A stretch of DNA of 29,024 nt from an uncultured Eubacteriales bacterium (GCA_934636435.1 CAKUAQ010000030.1:1-29024); one strand, 5' to 3'; shown: positions 8,444-16,109, counted from the first letter of the stretch. Notes: generated from the letters alone by a model not told the origin. Made by a program: numbers and translations.

Positions 8444-10474
8444 ATGGATAAGTATTTGGGAAAACGACTGGACGGGCGCTATGAGATGCGGGAGCTGATC
8501 GGTGTAGGCGGCATGGCGTATGTGTATAAGGCCTATGATTGTGTGGACGACCGCACGGTGGCGGTGAAGATTCTGCGGGATGAATTTTTGTCCAACGAGG
8601 AATTCGTGCGCCGGTTCCGCAATGAGTCCAAGGCGATCGCCATTCTCAACCACCCCAACATCGTCAAGGTGCTGGATGTGGGCTTCGGGGAGCATCTGCA
8701 ATACATCGTCATGGAGTATATTGACGGGATCACCTTGAAGGAGTATCTGGATCAGCGCAAGGATATCCGCTGGAAAGAGGCGGTGCATTTCACCGTGCAG
8801 ATCCTGCGGGCATTGCAGCACGCCCACGATAAGGGCATCGTGCATCGGGATATCAAACCCCAGAATATTATGCTGCTGTCCGATGGCACCATCAAGGTGA
8901 CGGATTTCGGCATTGCCCGGCTGTCCCGGAACGAGCTGCGGGCAACCACCAATGAGGAAAAGGCCATCGGCTCGGTGCATTATATCAGCCCGGAGCAGGC
9001 GCGGGGAGAAATCACCGATGAAAAGGCGGATATCTACTCGGTGGGCGTGGTGCTGTACGAAATGCTCACCGGGCGGCTGCCCTTTGACGGCGACAACGCC
9101 GTCTCGGTGGCGATCATGCAGATGCAGGATGAGCCGGTGCAGCCCCATGTGCTGAACCCGGACATTCCGGAGGGTCTGGAGCAGATCACCATGAAGGCCA
9201 TGGAGAAGGATCCCGCCAAACGGTATCAGTCGGCGGCGGAGATGCTCAGCGATATTGATGAGTTCAAGCGGAATCCCTCCATCAAGTTTGAGTATACCTA
9301 TTTCGTGGACGAGACGCCCACCCGGTTTGTGGACGCCATCACCCGAGTGCGGGGAGAGACGGCAGAGGATGAGGAAGAAGCCCCTGCCAAGGGCAAGAAA
9401 AAGATGTCTACCGTGGCGATCCTTGCCGGCGTGACGGCGGCGGTTCTTTTGGTCTGCGGGATCGGTGTGCTGCTGTTCCTCAATGTGTTCGGCGGCGGCG
9501 GAAAGGCCAATATCACCGTCGACAACTTCGTAGGGCTGAAATACCCCGACGAGGTGCTGTCCAATGTGCAGGATGCCGCCTCTAAGTATACCATCAAAAC
9601 CGAAATGGGTTACAATGCCGAGCAGCCGGAGAACTATGTATTCAAGCAGGATCCGGCGCCGGGCAGCTCCATCAAGATGAAGGGCACGGTGACGCTGTAT
9701 ATCAGCCGCGGTTCCCGGCTGGAGGAGGTGCCCACCATGACCCCCGGCGAGACCTCGGCCATGGTACGCTCCCGTCTGACGGCGGCCGGCTTCACGGTCA
9801 AGGAGCTGACCGAGAGCAGCTCGGATTATCGGGTCGGCACGGTGATCCGGTTGGATCCGGAGCCGGGCACCAGAGCGCAATACGGCTCGGAGATCACCAT
9901 GTATATCAGCTCCGGCGAAGCGGAGGCCGAGCCGATCGACATGCCCAATGTGAAGGGAATGTCTGTTCTGGACGGCGTTGAAAAGCTGGTCGGCGCCGGC
10001 TTTGTCAAGGCGAATATCAAGACCACCTATGTGAATCAGGGCGGTGTGAAGGATACCATCATCGACGTGTCACCGGACAGCTCCAAGCAGCAAAAGCCGG
10101 ATGTGGCCATCGAGCTGACCGTCACCAGCGGGTATTCCGATGCGACGGTGGAGCTGGATCTGCCGAAAACCGGCACGACGGTGGATCTGCAATTCTATAT
10201 AGACGGCGCACAGAATGAGGCGCTGACGAAGAAATACTCCAAGATCGTTCCTAAGGATATCGGGAAGCTGACCTTTAAGGTGAGCGAGCAGAAGGCCTCC
10301 TATCTGGTGCGGGTGAAGATCTCCATCAGCGGAAAGAATGATTTCAAGGAGCTGGCGGAATTCACCGTGGATGGGCTGAAGGGCACGTCTGTGTTGACGG
10401 CAAGCCATCCCTTCGTGGAAAAGGACACTTCCGATACCTCCAAGCCGGATTCTTCCAAGACGAGCGACGATTGA
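8444..10474 (+). CDS. prkC: PASTA-domain Ser/Thr protein kinase (PrkC/Stk type)
   Basis: The 676-residue membrane kinase has a cytoplasmic Hanks-type domain (1-280) with glycine loop GVGGMAYVY, catalytic lysine K42, HRDIKPQN at 134-141, DFG at 154-156 and SPEQARGE after the activation loop. The loop carries a TT pair at 168-169 that is a likely autophosphorylation site. A basic/acidic linker leads to one membrane span (about 322-348). Three extracellular PASTA repeats follow (about 355-425, 426-495, 496-566); these bind muropeptides or lipid II in relatives. A C-terminal beta-rich domain of about 95 residues and a Ser/Thr/Asp tail end the protein. It forms a pair with the upstream phosphatase, and its stop overlaps rsgA by one base. 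Confidence 0.95.
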   Translation: MDKYLGKRLDGRYEMRELIGVGGMAYVYKAYDCVDDRTVAVKILRDEFLSNEEFVRRFRNESKAIAILNHPNIVKVLDVGFGEHLQYIVMEYIDGITLKEYLDQRKDIRWKEAVHFTVQILRALQHAHDKGIVHRDIKPQNIMLLSDGTIKVTDFGIARLSRNELRATTNEEKAIGSVHYISPEQARGEITDEKADIYSVGVVLYEMLTGRLPFDGDNAVSVAIMQMQDEPVQPHVLNPDIPEGLEQITMKAMEKDPAKRYQSAAEMLSDIDEFKRNPSIKFEYTYFVDETPTRFVDAITRVRGETAEDEEEAPAKGKKKMSTVAILAGVTAAVLLVCGIGVLLFLNVFGGGGKANITVDNFVGLKYPDEVLSNVQDAASKYTIKTEMGYNAEQPENYVFKQDPAPGSSIKMKGTVTLYISRGSRLEEVPTMTPGETSAMVRSRLTAAGFTVKELTESSSDYRVGTVIRLDPEPGTRAQYGSEITMYISSGEAEAEPIDMPNVKGMSVLDGVEKLVGAGFVKANIKTTYVNQGGVKDTIIDVSPDSSKQQKPDVAIELTVTSGYSDATVELDLPKTGTTVDLQFYIDGAQNEALTKKYSKIVPKDIGKLTFKVSEQKASYLVRVKISISGKNDFKELAEFTVDGLKGTSVLTASHPFVEKDTSDTSKPDSSKTSDD

Positions 10475-11373
10475 TGGAGATGAGTGAGAATGCGACCCGC
10501 ACCGGTTTGGTTCTACGCTGCGTCAGCGGGTTCTACTTTGTGGAGATCGGCGACACGGTGGTGACCTGCCGGGCCCGGGGTTCTTTCCGGCGGCAGGGGC
10601 TGAACCCGGTCGCCGGCGATCGGGTGACGGTGTCGGTGCGCGCTGAGGGGGACGGCACGGTGGAATCCGTGCTGCCTCGGAAAAACTGTCTCGTGCGGCC
10701 GCCGGTGGCCAATGTGGATGTGCTGGTGATGGTGGCTTCCGTGCGCGAGCCGGAGACCAATACACTGGTGCTGGATAAAATGATCGCCATTGCGGAAAAG
10801 CAGGATATATGCCCGGTGGTGGTGATCAGCAAGACGGATCTGGCCGACCCGGCGGAGCTGGAGACGACCTATCGCAAAGCGGGTTTGGAATGCTTCAGCG
10901 TGTCGGTGCGGCAGCCCCGGACGCTGGAGCCGCTGCGCCGCCGTTTGGCGGGACAGGTGAGTGTGTTCTCCGGTAATTCCGGAGTGGGGAAAAGCAGTAT
11001 CCTCAACGGCTTGGAGCCGGGATTGGTGCTGGAGACCGGTGACATCAGCCGCAAGCTGGGACGGGGGCGGCATACCACCCGCACCGCCTCTCTGTATCGG
11101 TTGGCGGACGGTTATCTGGTGGATACACCCGGGTTTTCTTCTCTGGATATGGAGCAGGTGGAGCCCATTCGCAAGGAAGAGCTGGCAGACTGTTTTCGAG
11201 AGTTCGCCCCCTATTTCGGGCGGTGCCGTTTCTCCGGCTGCGCTCACTATAAGGAGCCGGGCTGTGCCGTGCGGCAGGCGGTGGAGACAGGGGAGATCGC
11301 CCTCTCCCGCTATCAGAGCTATGTGACGCTGTATGAGGCGGTCAAGGATAAAAAGGAGTGGGAAATGCCGTGA
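10474..11373 (+). CDS. rsgA: Small ribosomal subunit biogenesis GTPase RsgA
   Basis: This circularly permuted GTPase of 299 residues matures the 30S subunit. An N-terminal OB fold (about 10-75) precedes G4 SKTDL (119-123), then P-loop GNSGVGKSS (167-175) and G3 DTPG (217-220). A C-terminal zinc knuckle follows with C251, C256, H258 and C264. The permuted order G4-G1-G3 is diagnostic. ATG 10474 overlaps the prkC stop as TGATG; no good ribosome site is visible, so coupled reinitiation is likely. A TTG at 10471 and an ATG at 10480 are alternatives. In B. subtilis rpe lies between rsgA and thiN; it is absent here. RsgA is phosphorylated by PrkC in relatives. Confidence 0.95.
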   Translation: MEMSENATRTGLVLRCVSGFYFVEIGDTVVTCRARGSFRRQGLNPVAGDRVTVSVRAEGDGTVESVLPRKNCLVRPPVANVDVLVMVASVREPETNTLVLDKMIAIAEKQDICPVVVISKTDLADPAELETTYRKAGLECFSVSVRQPRTLEPLRRRLAGQVSVFSGNSGVGKSSILNGLEPGLVLETGDISRKLGRGRHTTRTASLYRLADGYLVDTPGFSSLDMEQVEPIRKEELADCFREFAPYFGRCRFSGCAHYKEPGCAVRQAVETGEIALSRYQSYVTLYEAVKDKKEWEMP

Positions 11374-12038
11374 GCCGGAGCTGTAAACGGTGTGTGGTTT
11401 TGGGCGCCGGACCGGTGGAGGACGCAGCGTGTCTGCGTCCTTTGCTGCGTCCGGACGATTGTATACTGGCGGCGGATGCCGGCCTGCGCCTGGCGCAGCG
11501 GCTGGGGGTGCGTCCTTCTGCGGTGATTGCCGATTTTGATTCGGCTGACGCTTCTTCGGCGGTGGCCGCCGGGGATGTCGCCGGAATCGCGGCCGACTGT
11601 CCGGTGGTACGCTTGCCGGTGCATAAGGACGATACCGACACGGCCGCCGCGGTGGCATATGGGCTGCGGCAGGGTTGCACGGATTTTCTGCTGCTGGGCG
11701 GTATCGGCGGCCGGCTGGATCATGAATATGCCAATTTGCTGCTGCTGGTGCAGTTGGCGCGGCAGGGCTGCCGGGCGGTGCTGGCGGATGGGTGCAACCG
11801 CGTGGAGGCGGTGTGCCGCTCGCCGTTTGCGCCGCTGCCCATGCCCGGCTGGTCGCTGTCGCTGTTTGCTTTCGGCGGGGCGGTGGAGAGCCTGTCCATC
11901 CGCGGGGCGGAATATCCGTTGGAGCACTACCGCCTGCTGCCGGAGGATCCCCTGTGCGTCAGCAACACCGCCGGAGATGGCTGCACCGTCTCCTTCGATT
12001 CCGGCACGCTGTTGGTCTACCGCTCCAGGGATGCCTGA
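11370..12038 (+). CDS. thiN: Thiamine pyrophosphokinase
   Basis: The 222-residue enzyme transfers pyrophosphate from ATP to thiamine, giving thiamine diphosphate. Family features are AADAGLR (34-40), the ADFDS box (54-58), an HKDDTDTAAA motif that binds metal and nucleotide, and GGIGGRLDHEYANL. A beta-rich C-terminal thiamine-binding domain completes it. GTG 11370 overlaps the rsgA stop (GTGA) and follows AAAAGGAG (11351-11358). An earlier in-frame GTG at 11358 lies inside the ribosome site and is unlikely. Position directly before spoVM agrees with the B. subtilis order. Confidence 0.92.
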   Translation: MSRSCKRCVVLGAGPVEDAACLRPLLRPDDCILAADAGLRLAQRLGVRPSAVIADFDSADASSAVAAGDVAGIAADCPVVRLPVHKDDTDTAAAVAYGLRQGCTDFLLLGGIGGRLDHEYANLLLLVQLARQGCRAVLADGCNRVEAVCRSPFAPLPMPGWSLSLFAFGGAVESLSIRGAEYPLEHYRLLPEDPLCVSNTAGDGCTVSFDSGTLLVYRSRDA

Positions 12039-12053
12039 ATACATTTGTTTTGT

Positions 12054-12080
12054 CACCCTTTTCTGTGCGGCGCATACTCT
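12054..12080 (+). promoter_or_regulatory. Possible mother-cell sigma (E/K-type) promoter before the microprotein and spoVM
   Basis: CATACTCT at 12073-12080 fits the CATAnnnT -10 pattern of sigma-E/sigma-K promoters. A CACC at 12054-12057 lies at a distance seen for sigma-K -35 elements; a clear sigma-E -35 is not visible. It is 32 bases upstream of the 51-residue gene and would give spoVM sporulation-specific expression independent of the housekeeping operon. Motifs this short occur by chance. Confidence 0.2.
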
Positions 12081-12111
12081 GATAATAGACACGGGAAAGG
12101 GGGCGGACGGA

Positions 12112-12267
12112 ATGCGGCGGAAACAATGCCGCTCCGACGGTGCCGGAATCGGATTTGTGGCCTTCGGGGCGGGGCTGGTGGCGTGTACGCTTCTGCCCTC
12201 CAAGCTGCTGATGATCGTGCTGGGCGCAGCGCTGATCCTATGCGGCTTCACCTGTGGAAAACGATGA
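12112..12267 (+). CDS. 51-residue hydrophobic microprotein of unknown function
   Basis: I do not recognise this protein with confidence. It begins MRRKQCRSDG, is followed by one hydrophobic stretch from about residue 11 to 48 (GIGFVAFGAGLVACTLLP, then KLLMIVLGAALILCGF), and ends CGKR. The pattern suggests a membrane hairpin or a single long span with a central Pro-Ser-Lys turn. Three cysteines lie in or after the span (25, 44, 48) and one before it (6). ATG 12112 has a GGAAAGGGGG ribosome site. The gene lies between thiN and spoVM and ends 15 bases before the spoVM start, so it is probably co-transcribed with spoVM. Small glycine/alanine-rich membrane proteins at this location may have a sporulation role; that is inference. 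Confidence 0.7.
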   Translation: MRRKQCRSDGAGIGFVAFGAGLVACTLLPSKLLMIVLGAALILCGFTCGKR

Positions 12268-12282
12268 TGGAGGCGGAGTTGT

Positions 12283-12372
12283 ATGCGCGTGGTGGTTGTG
12301 CGGAGTCCCAAGGCGTTTCGCGGTCTGTTGTGTAAGCTGTTCGGCATCCCGAAGATGCCGCGGGAGCAATGA
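12283..12372 (+). CDS. spoVM: Stage V sporulation protein SpoVM
   Basis: This 29-codon gene begins MRVVVVRSPKAFRGLL. Aligned without gaps to the 26-residue B. subtilis SpoVM, it keeps Pro9, Lys10, Gly14, a basic residue at 17/18 and Gly21. Alternating hydrophobic and basic residues form the amphipathic helix that recognises the convex forespore membrane. SpoVM anchors the SpoIVA ATPase, the basement layer of the spore coat. GGAGG at 12269-12273 lies nine bases upstream of the ATG. Location after thiN is as in B. subtilis. The tail IPKMPREQ differs from the Bacillus end. A strong terminator follows 13 bases after the stop. Confidence 0.88.
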   Translation: MRVVVVRSPKAFRGLLCKLFGIPKMPREQ

Positions 12373-12384
12373 ATACATAAGGGG

Positions 12385-12425
12385 ATATCCCGGCGGTTTG
12401 ATGTGGACCGCCGGGATATTTCTCT
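12385..12425 (+). terminator. Rho-independent terminator after spoVM
   Basis: A perfect 13-bp inverted repeat, ATATCCCGGCGGT (12385-12397) with ACCGCCGGGATAT (12407-12419), has a nine-base loop and is followed by TTCTCTTT. It closes the long plus-strand cluster after spoVM and separates it from the sipL-like gene. Confidence 0.9.
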
Positions 12426-12433
12426 TTCACCGG

Positions 12434-12461
12434 CATAAATGCCCGCTCCGGGTCATATAGT
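12434..12461 (+). promoter_or_regulatory. Sigma-E-like promoter for the sipL-like gene
   Basis: CATAAAT (12434-12440) and CATATAGT (12454-12461) have the shape of a sigma-E promoter (-35 ATAnnT-like, -10 CATAnnnT). The gap between ATAAAT and CATA is 13 bases. No sigma-A promoter is evident between the upstream terminator and the gene. SipL in Clostridioides difficile is expressed in the mother cell under sigma-E, which fits. Confidence 0.45.
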
Positions 12462-12487
12462 GGTGTAGACGAAAAGGAGTGGATGCA

Positions 12488-14014
12488 ATGGACAACTTAA
12501 TGCAGAAAAGAACCGTGCCGGTCACGCGGTCAGTGATGGATGCCCAGGAAGAATATGTGCTCAGCGGCGATTTTGTGCTGCCGGAATATTGTCCCGATGT
12601 GGCGGTGGTGCTGAAATGCGCCATCAGTCCGCGCATCCAGAGCCGGCAATGGAATGGGGGACAGCTGACGCTGGACGGCACGGCGGTGGTGCGGGTGCTG
12701 TATCTGGATGAGGAACGGCGCTGTGTGCGCGCGGCGGAGTTCAGCCAGCCGCTGTCCTGCACCTTACAGGGCGGCGGACAGCCGGAGGGGGTGCCGGTGC
12801 AGGTGACGCTGACCCCGGAATATGCCAATTGCCGCGCCACCGGCCCGCGGCGGCTGGAGGTACGGGGGGCCTTCCGGATCCATGCCGTTGCGGAAAGCAC
12901 CGGCGAGGAAGAATTGATGGAGACGGCGGAGGGCGACGGACAGCTGTTTACCCGTCAGACGCAGACGACGGTGTGCTTCCCCCGCGCATCGGCGGAGAAG
13001 CTCCTCACCGTTCAGGAGGTACTGGATTTTGATGTCGGGCTGCCGGAAGCGGAGCAGCTTCTGTGGGGCGACTGCACGGCGGCGGTGCAGGAATGCAAGC
13101 TGCTCACCGGGAAAGCCATTGTCAAGGGGCAGCTGCACATTCATTGCCTGTATACGGAGAATGCGACGGAGGGCACGGTGTATCCGCTGCATTTCACCGT
13201 GCCGTTCAGCCAGATTTTGGATCTGGACGGAGGGGAGGAAGGTATGCCGTGCGTGGCCGACGTATCCGTGCTGTCCGATACCATGCGGATCGTGCCGAAT
13301 ATCGACGGGAAAAACACGGCGCTGGAGGTGATGGCGAAGCTGCTGGTGCAATGCCGGCTGTATGCCGCGGAAACGGTATCGCTGGTGCTGGACGCTTACC
13401 GCACCGATTGTCCGGTAGAGCCGGAGACCCGGGAGCTGGCGCTGCCGAATATAACCGGAGTGCACTACGATACCGCCACAGTGCAGCGCTCGATGGAGCT
13501 GCCGGTGGACGATCTGACCGAGATTCTGGATGTGTGGGTGCAGCCATTGGGCTTATCCGGCGCCTGCGCGAACGGTACGGCGGTGCTGTCCGGGAAAATG
13601 ACCGTATCTATGCTGGTGCGGGATCGGGACGGCGCGGTCGCCTACTATGAACGGCCGGAGGAGCTTCGGCTGGAATATCCCGCACAGGGGACATCTGCAC
13701 AGGCCGATTGCACTGTCCTGGGGACGGAGTATTCCGTGGTATCGGGGAAGCTGGAGCTGCGGGTCCCGCTGGCGGTGACGGTGGTGGAACGCCAGCGGCA
13801 GGAATACCGGGTCGTGCAGCAGCTCCATACCCAAACCGACCGAGCCTATCCGTCGGAGACAGCGGCCATTAAGGTCTATTACGCCGAACCGGGCGAATCG
13901 GTATGGGATATTGCCCGGGAATGCCACACCTCGCCGGCCGGTATTTGTCAGGAAAACGGCGTAACCGAGGAGCCTTTGGCGAAACGCACGGTGCTGATCG
14001 TACCGATGACCTGA
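12488..14014 (+). CDS. sipL: SipL-like spore morphogenesis protein: DUF3794 (SPOCS) domains plus LysM
   Basis: The 508-residue protein begins with a conserved segment (residues 8-45) containing SGDFVLPEYCPDV, typical of DUF3794/SPOCS proteins. Repeated beta-rich units follow: VRVLYLDE near 68, a second strand set around 200-240 ending IHCLYTEN, and a third near 350-400. A C-terminal LysM domain (about 459-508) reads VYYAEPGESVWDIAREC and ends LIVPMT. This architecture is that of SipL, the C. difficile protein whose LysM binds SpoIVA and attaches the coat to the forespore. ATG 12488 follows AAAAGGAG (12472-12479); a GTG at 12479 overlaps that site. The gene stands alone between two terminators next to spoVM, supporting the assignment. 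Confidence 0.85.
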   Translation: MDNLMQKRTVPVTRSVMDAQEEYVLSGDFVLPEYCPDVAVVLKCAISPRIQSRQWNGGQLTLDGTAVVRVLYLDEERRCVRAAEFSQPLSCTLQGGGQPEGVPVQVTLTPEYANCRATGPRRLEVRGAFRIHAVAESTGEEELMETAEGDGQLFTRQTQTTVCFPRASAEKLLTVQEVLDFDVGLPEAEQLLWGDCTAAVQECKLLTGKAIVKGQLHIHCLYTENATEGTVYPLHFTVPFSQILDLDGGEEGMPCVADVSVLSDTMRIVPNIDGKNTALEVMAKLLVQCRLYAAETVSLVLDAYRTDCPVEPETRELALPNITGVHYDTATVQRSMELPVDDLTEILDVWVQPLGLSGACANGTAVLSGKMTVSMLVRDRDGAVAYYERPEELRLEYPAQGTSAQADCTVLGTEYSVVSGKLELRVPLAVTVVERQRQEYRVVQQLHTQTDRAYPSETAAIKVYYAEPGESVWDIARECHTSPAGICQENGVTEEPLAKRTVLIVPMT

Positions 14015-14036
14015 GGGGCTCGGAACAGAACAAAAG

Positions 14037-14072
14037 AACGGCTCTGCACCCGTGTGGGTGCAGAGCCGTTTT
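14037..14072. terminator. Bidirectional terminator between convergent transcripts
   Basis: A perfect 15-bp stem, AACGGCTCTGCACCC (14037-14051) with GGGTGCAGAGCCGTT (14056-14070), has a GTGT loop. It is followed on the plus strand by TTTTCT and preceded by AAAAG, which gives a U-run on the minus transcript. It serves sipL from the left and probably the TPM-domain operon from the right. A second weaker nested hairpin (CGTATA/TATACG around 14096-14130) lies between it and the minus-strand stop. Confidence 0.9.
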
Positions 14073-14150
14073 CTGCGTGTGCCGCTCCGTGCCGTATCGT
14101 ATAGGGCCGTTTCCGGCGGCTTTATACGGTATCTTCGGTGCAGCACTGTC

Positions 14151-14966
14151 TCAGAATTTTCCGCCGCCGCCTCCAAAGGTGGAGCCGGAGGTGGTGTGGG
14201 TGGAGCTGCCGGAGGAGCTGTCGTTGTCCTTGGGGCGCGCCACCCGGGATACGGTGTTGTACAGGAACAGATCGCCGGATTCCGTCAGCTGCATACTGCC
14301 CGGATTGATGTAGTTGTCGGCGGCCGCCTGATAGCGGACGGATTTCAGCTTGCTTTTCATCACGGCCACGGCGATGAGCGCGATCACGAATCCGATCAGC
14401 AGGCAGACGGGCAGATAGATCAGCGGCGGATAAAAGGTGTCCGTGCCGTCGCTGTACCCGTCGTCCGAATCCTGCTCCATGTAAAATTCGCATTTGTTGA
14501 GATAGGTGTCAAAAGCACCGGCAAAATCGTTGTCCGCCAGATCGCCGGATATGCTCTCACCCAGGGATTGGATCACCGAATCGGTGAAAACGGAGATGGC
14601 GCGCCCGTGGGTGGCGATATACCAGTCCCGGCTCTCCATGCAGACCACCAGCAGGGTCCCGTCCTGCTCGTCGCCCTGACCGAATGCAAAATGCAAAAAG
14701 GTCCTGTCGGCAAACTCCTGCGGGCTGTAATCCCCCAGCGTGGGAGCGGTGACGATCACAAAATCCATCTGATACTGCTCGCTCAGTGCATCCAGCCGGG
14801 TCAGCAGCGATTCCCGGTTGTTCTCGGACAAACGGCCGTCCTCATCCATCAGACGGGCGCGCTCCCATTGGTCCCATAGACTGTCCGCCAAAACGGAGAG
14901 GGTCATCCCGCAGAACAGAAAAATGGTCAGCAGAACGGCCAACAGGCGATGTGTGTTGTTTTTCAT
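14151..14966 (-). CDS. TPM-domain (YgcG/YdjH-like) membrane-anchored protein
   Basis: This 271-residue protein has an N-terminal signal/anchor (MKNNTHRLLAVLLTIFLF, then GMTLSVLA). A TPM-type domain (about 35-165) carries the DFVIVTAPTLGDYSPQEFAD and GTLLVVCMESRDWYIATHG strands. A membrane span near 190-215 (YLPVCLLIGFVIALIAVAVM) and a Ser/Gly-rich end finishing GGGGGKF follow. This resembles YgcG-family proteins and B. subtilis YdjH. The domain was named for photosystem II repair (Psb32) and phosphatase-like proteins; its activity in bacteria is uncertain. Start ATG 14966 follows a GAGGGGGGTGG run; an upstream extension into the preceding gene is unlikely. It is the last gene of a three-gene minus-strand set, 14 bases after its neighbour. 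Confidence 0.85.
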   Translation of the reverse strand: MKNNTHRLLAVLLTIFLFCGMTLSVLADSLWDQWERARLMDEDGRLSENNRESLLTRLDALSEQYQMDFVIVTAPTLGDYSPQEFADRTFLHFAFGQGDEQDGTLLVVCMESRDWYIATHGRAISVFTDSVIQSLGESISGDLADNDFAGAFDTYLNKCEFYMEQDSDDGYSDGTDTFYPPLIYLPVCLLIGFVIALIAVAVMKSKLKSVRYQAAADNYINPGSMQLTESGDLFLYNTVSRVARPKDNDSSSGSSTHTTSGSTFGGGGGKF

Positions 14967-14980
14967 CCGTTCCACCCCCC

Positions 14981-16072
14981 TCACATACCCAACAGCCAGA
15001 CGATCCACAGCAGGGCATAAGCGCCGAAGCCGCAGATGGCGGTCAGCAGCCAGCGCCATTTACGGGCGGCCGCTTTATCCACCGGCAGGTCGCCGACGAA
15101 TTTCCCGGTCTGTCCGTTCATGGCGAATAGATACCGATTGCCGTTCCAGGTGGTGGACAGCAGCCATACCGGATACAGAGCGTAATGGCTCTTGCCGTTC
15201 TTCAACTGCACACTGCTGGACTCCGTGGTGACGGAGGAATATCCCTGCACCGTGGCGGCGAAGGCTTCTTCGGTGGAGTGTTTGATGCGCTCGTTGGCGC
15301 GGTCGATGCTTTGCTCGGCGGTGACGTCGTATTTGTCCGCCAGGTATCCGGCCAGATACGCCGTCTGGAAATCCACCGCCTCCCGGATGTCAAAGGGCTC
15401 GATGGATTCCATCAGATCATCGGGCATTTTTTCCGAGCCGTCCACCGGCACGTGATGGAAACCGATGCTGCCGGCGCGGTTGACAGAATAATAGCTGGTC
15501 TCGGTATAGTCATAGTCGCTGTCGCTCCAGGTGCGCACTGTGGTGGCGCGGTAGCGGACCCGCGCATCCGCCTCGGTGTCAAACAGCCAGAAGGGGACAT
15601 ATATCCCCTTGATCTCGTCGATGTGGTTCTGATCCTTGAAAACCTTGGGCAGCAGCCGTTTTCCCGACAGATGCCGGAGCAAGCCTGCCTTGGCAGCCGC
15701 TTTGTCCAGCTTGAAGGGGATGACGAGCTCCGGCTTGAGCGCTCCGCTCAGTCGTCCCATCATCACCACCGGGTTTCCGCAATAGGGGCAGGCAGTGGCG
15801 GCGGTGGTTTCATCGGCGACGATCTCGCCGCCGCAGGATTGGCAGACATAGCTGAACAGGCCCTCTTCCTCTCCGGTCTGCCAGTCGCCGCTCGCGGCGG
15901 ACTCCCAGTGAAGATCGTCCGGTTGATCCTGCTTCAGAGCTTCGTCGTAGCCTTTGAGGGTATCCATGTCGAATTCTGTGTCACAGTAGGGACACTTCAT
16001 TTTTTGCAGACCGCTGTCAAAGGCAATGGCTCCGCCGCAGCAGGGACACTTGTATTCTTGCAGAGTGGTCAA
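14981..16072 (-). CDS. Zinc-ribbon membrane protein (YdjG-like)
   Basis: The 363-residue protein opens with two zinc ribbons: CPCC with CPYC (residues 9-32), and CQSC with CPYC (about 77-98). A large mixed domain follows, including KGIYVPFWLFDTEADARVRY and ALYPVWLLSTTWNGNRYLFAMNG strands. A C-terminal hydrophobic anchor (about 342-363) ends it. The architecture matches proteins often labelled TFIIB-type zinc ribbon, and by context YdjG of the B. subtilis pspA-ydjGHI operon. Start is TTG 16072: AAAGGAGG lies seven bases upstream and the nearby ATG is out of frame. Its function is probably membrane anchoring or scaffolding in an envelope-stress complex (inference). Confidence 0.8.
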   Translation of the reverse strand: MTTLQEYKCPCCGGAIAFDSGLQKMKCPYCDTEFDMDTLKGYDEALKQDQPDDLHWESAASGDWQTGEEEGLFSYVCQSCGGEIVADETTAATACPYCGNPVVMMGRLSGALKPELVIPFKLDKAAAKAGLLRHLSGKRLLPKVFKDQNHIDEIKGIYVPFWLFDTEADARVRYRATTVRTWSDSDYDYTETSYYSVNRAGSIGFHHVPVDGSEKMPDDLMESIEPFDIREAVDFQTAYLAGYLADKYDVTAEQSIDRANERIKHSTEEAFAATVQGYSSVTTESSSVQLKNGKSHYALYPVWLLSTTWNGNRYLFAMNGQTGKFVGDLPVDKAAARKWRWLLTAICGFGAYALLWIVWLLGM

Positions 16073-16109
16073 TGTGCATCCTCCTTTAACCCGTTTTCAG
16101 GCAATACCC

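Noticed and set aside
12385..12419. 13-bp inverted repeat as an operator or attachment site
   Set aside because: GC-rich stem, short loop, T-rich tail and position 13 bases after spoVM make it an ordinary terminator.
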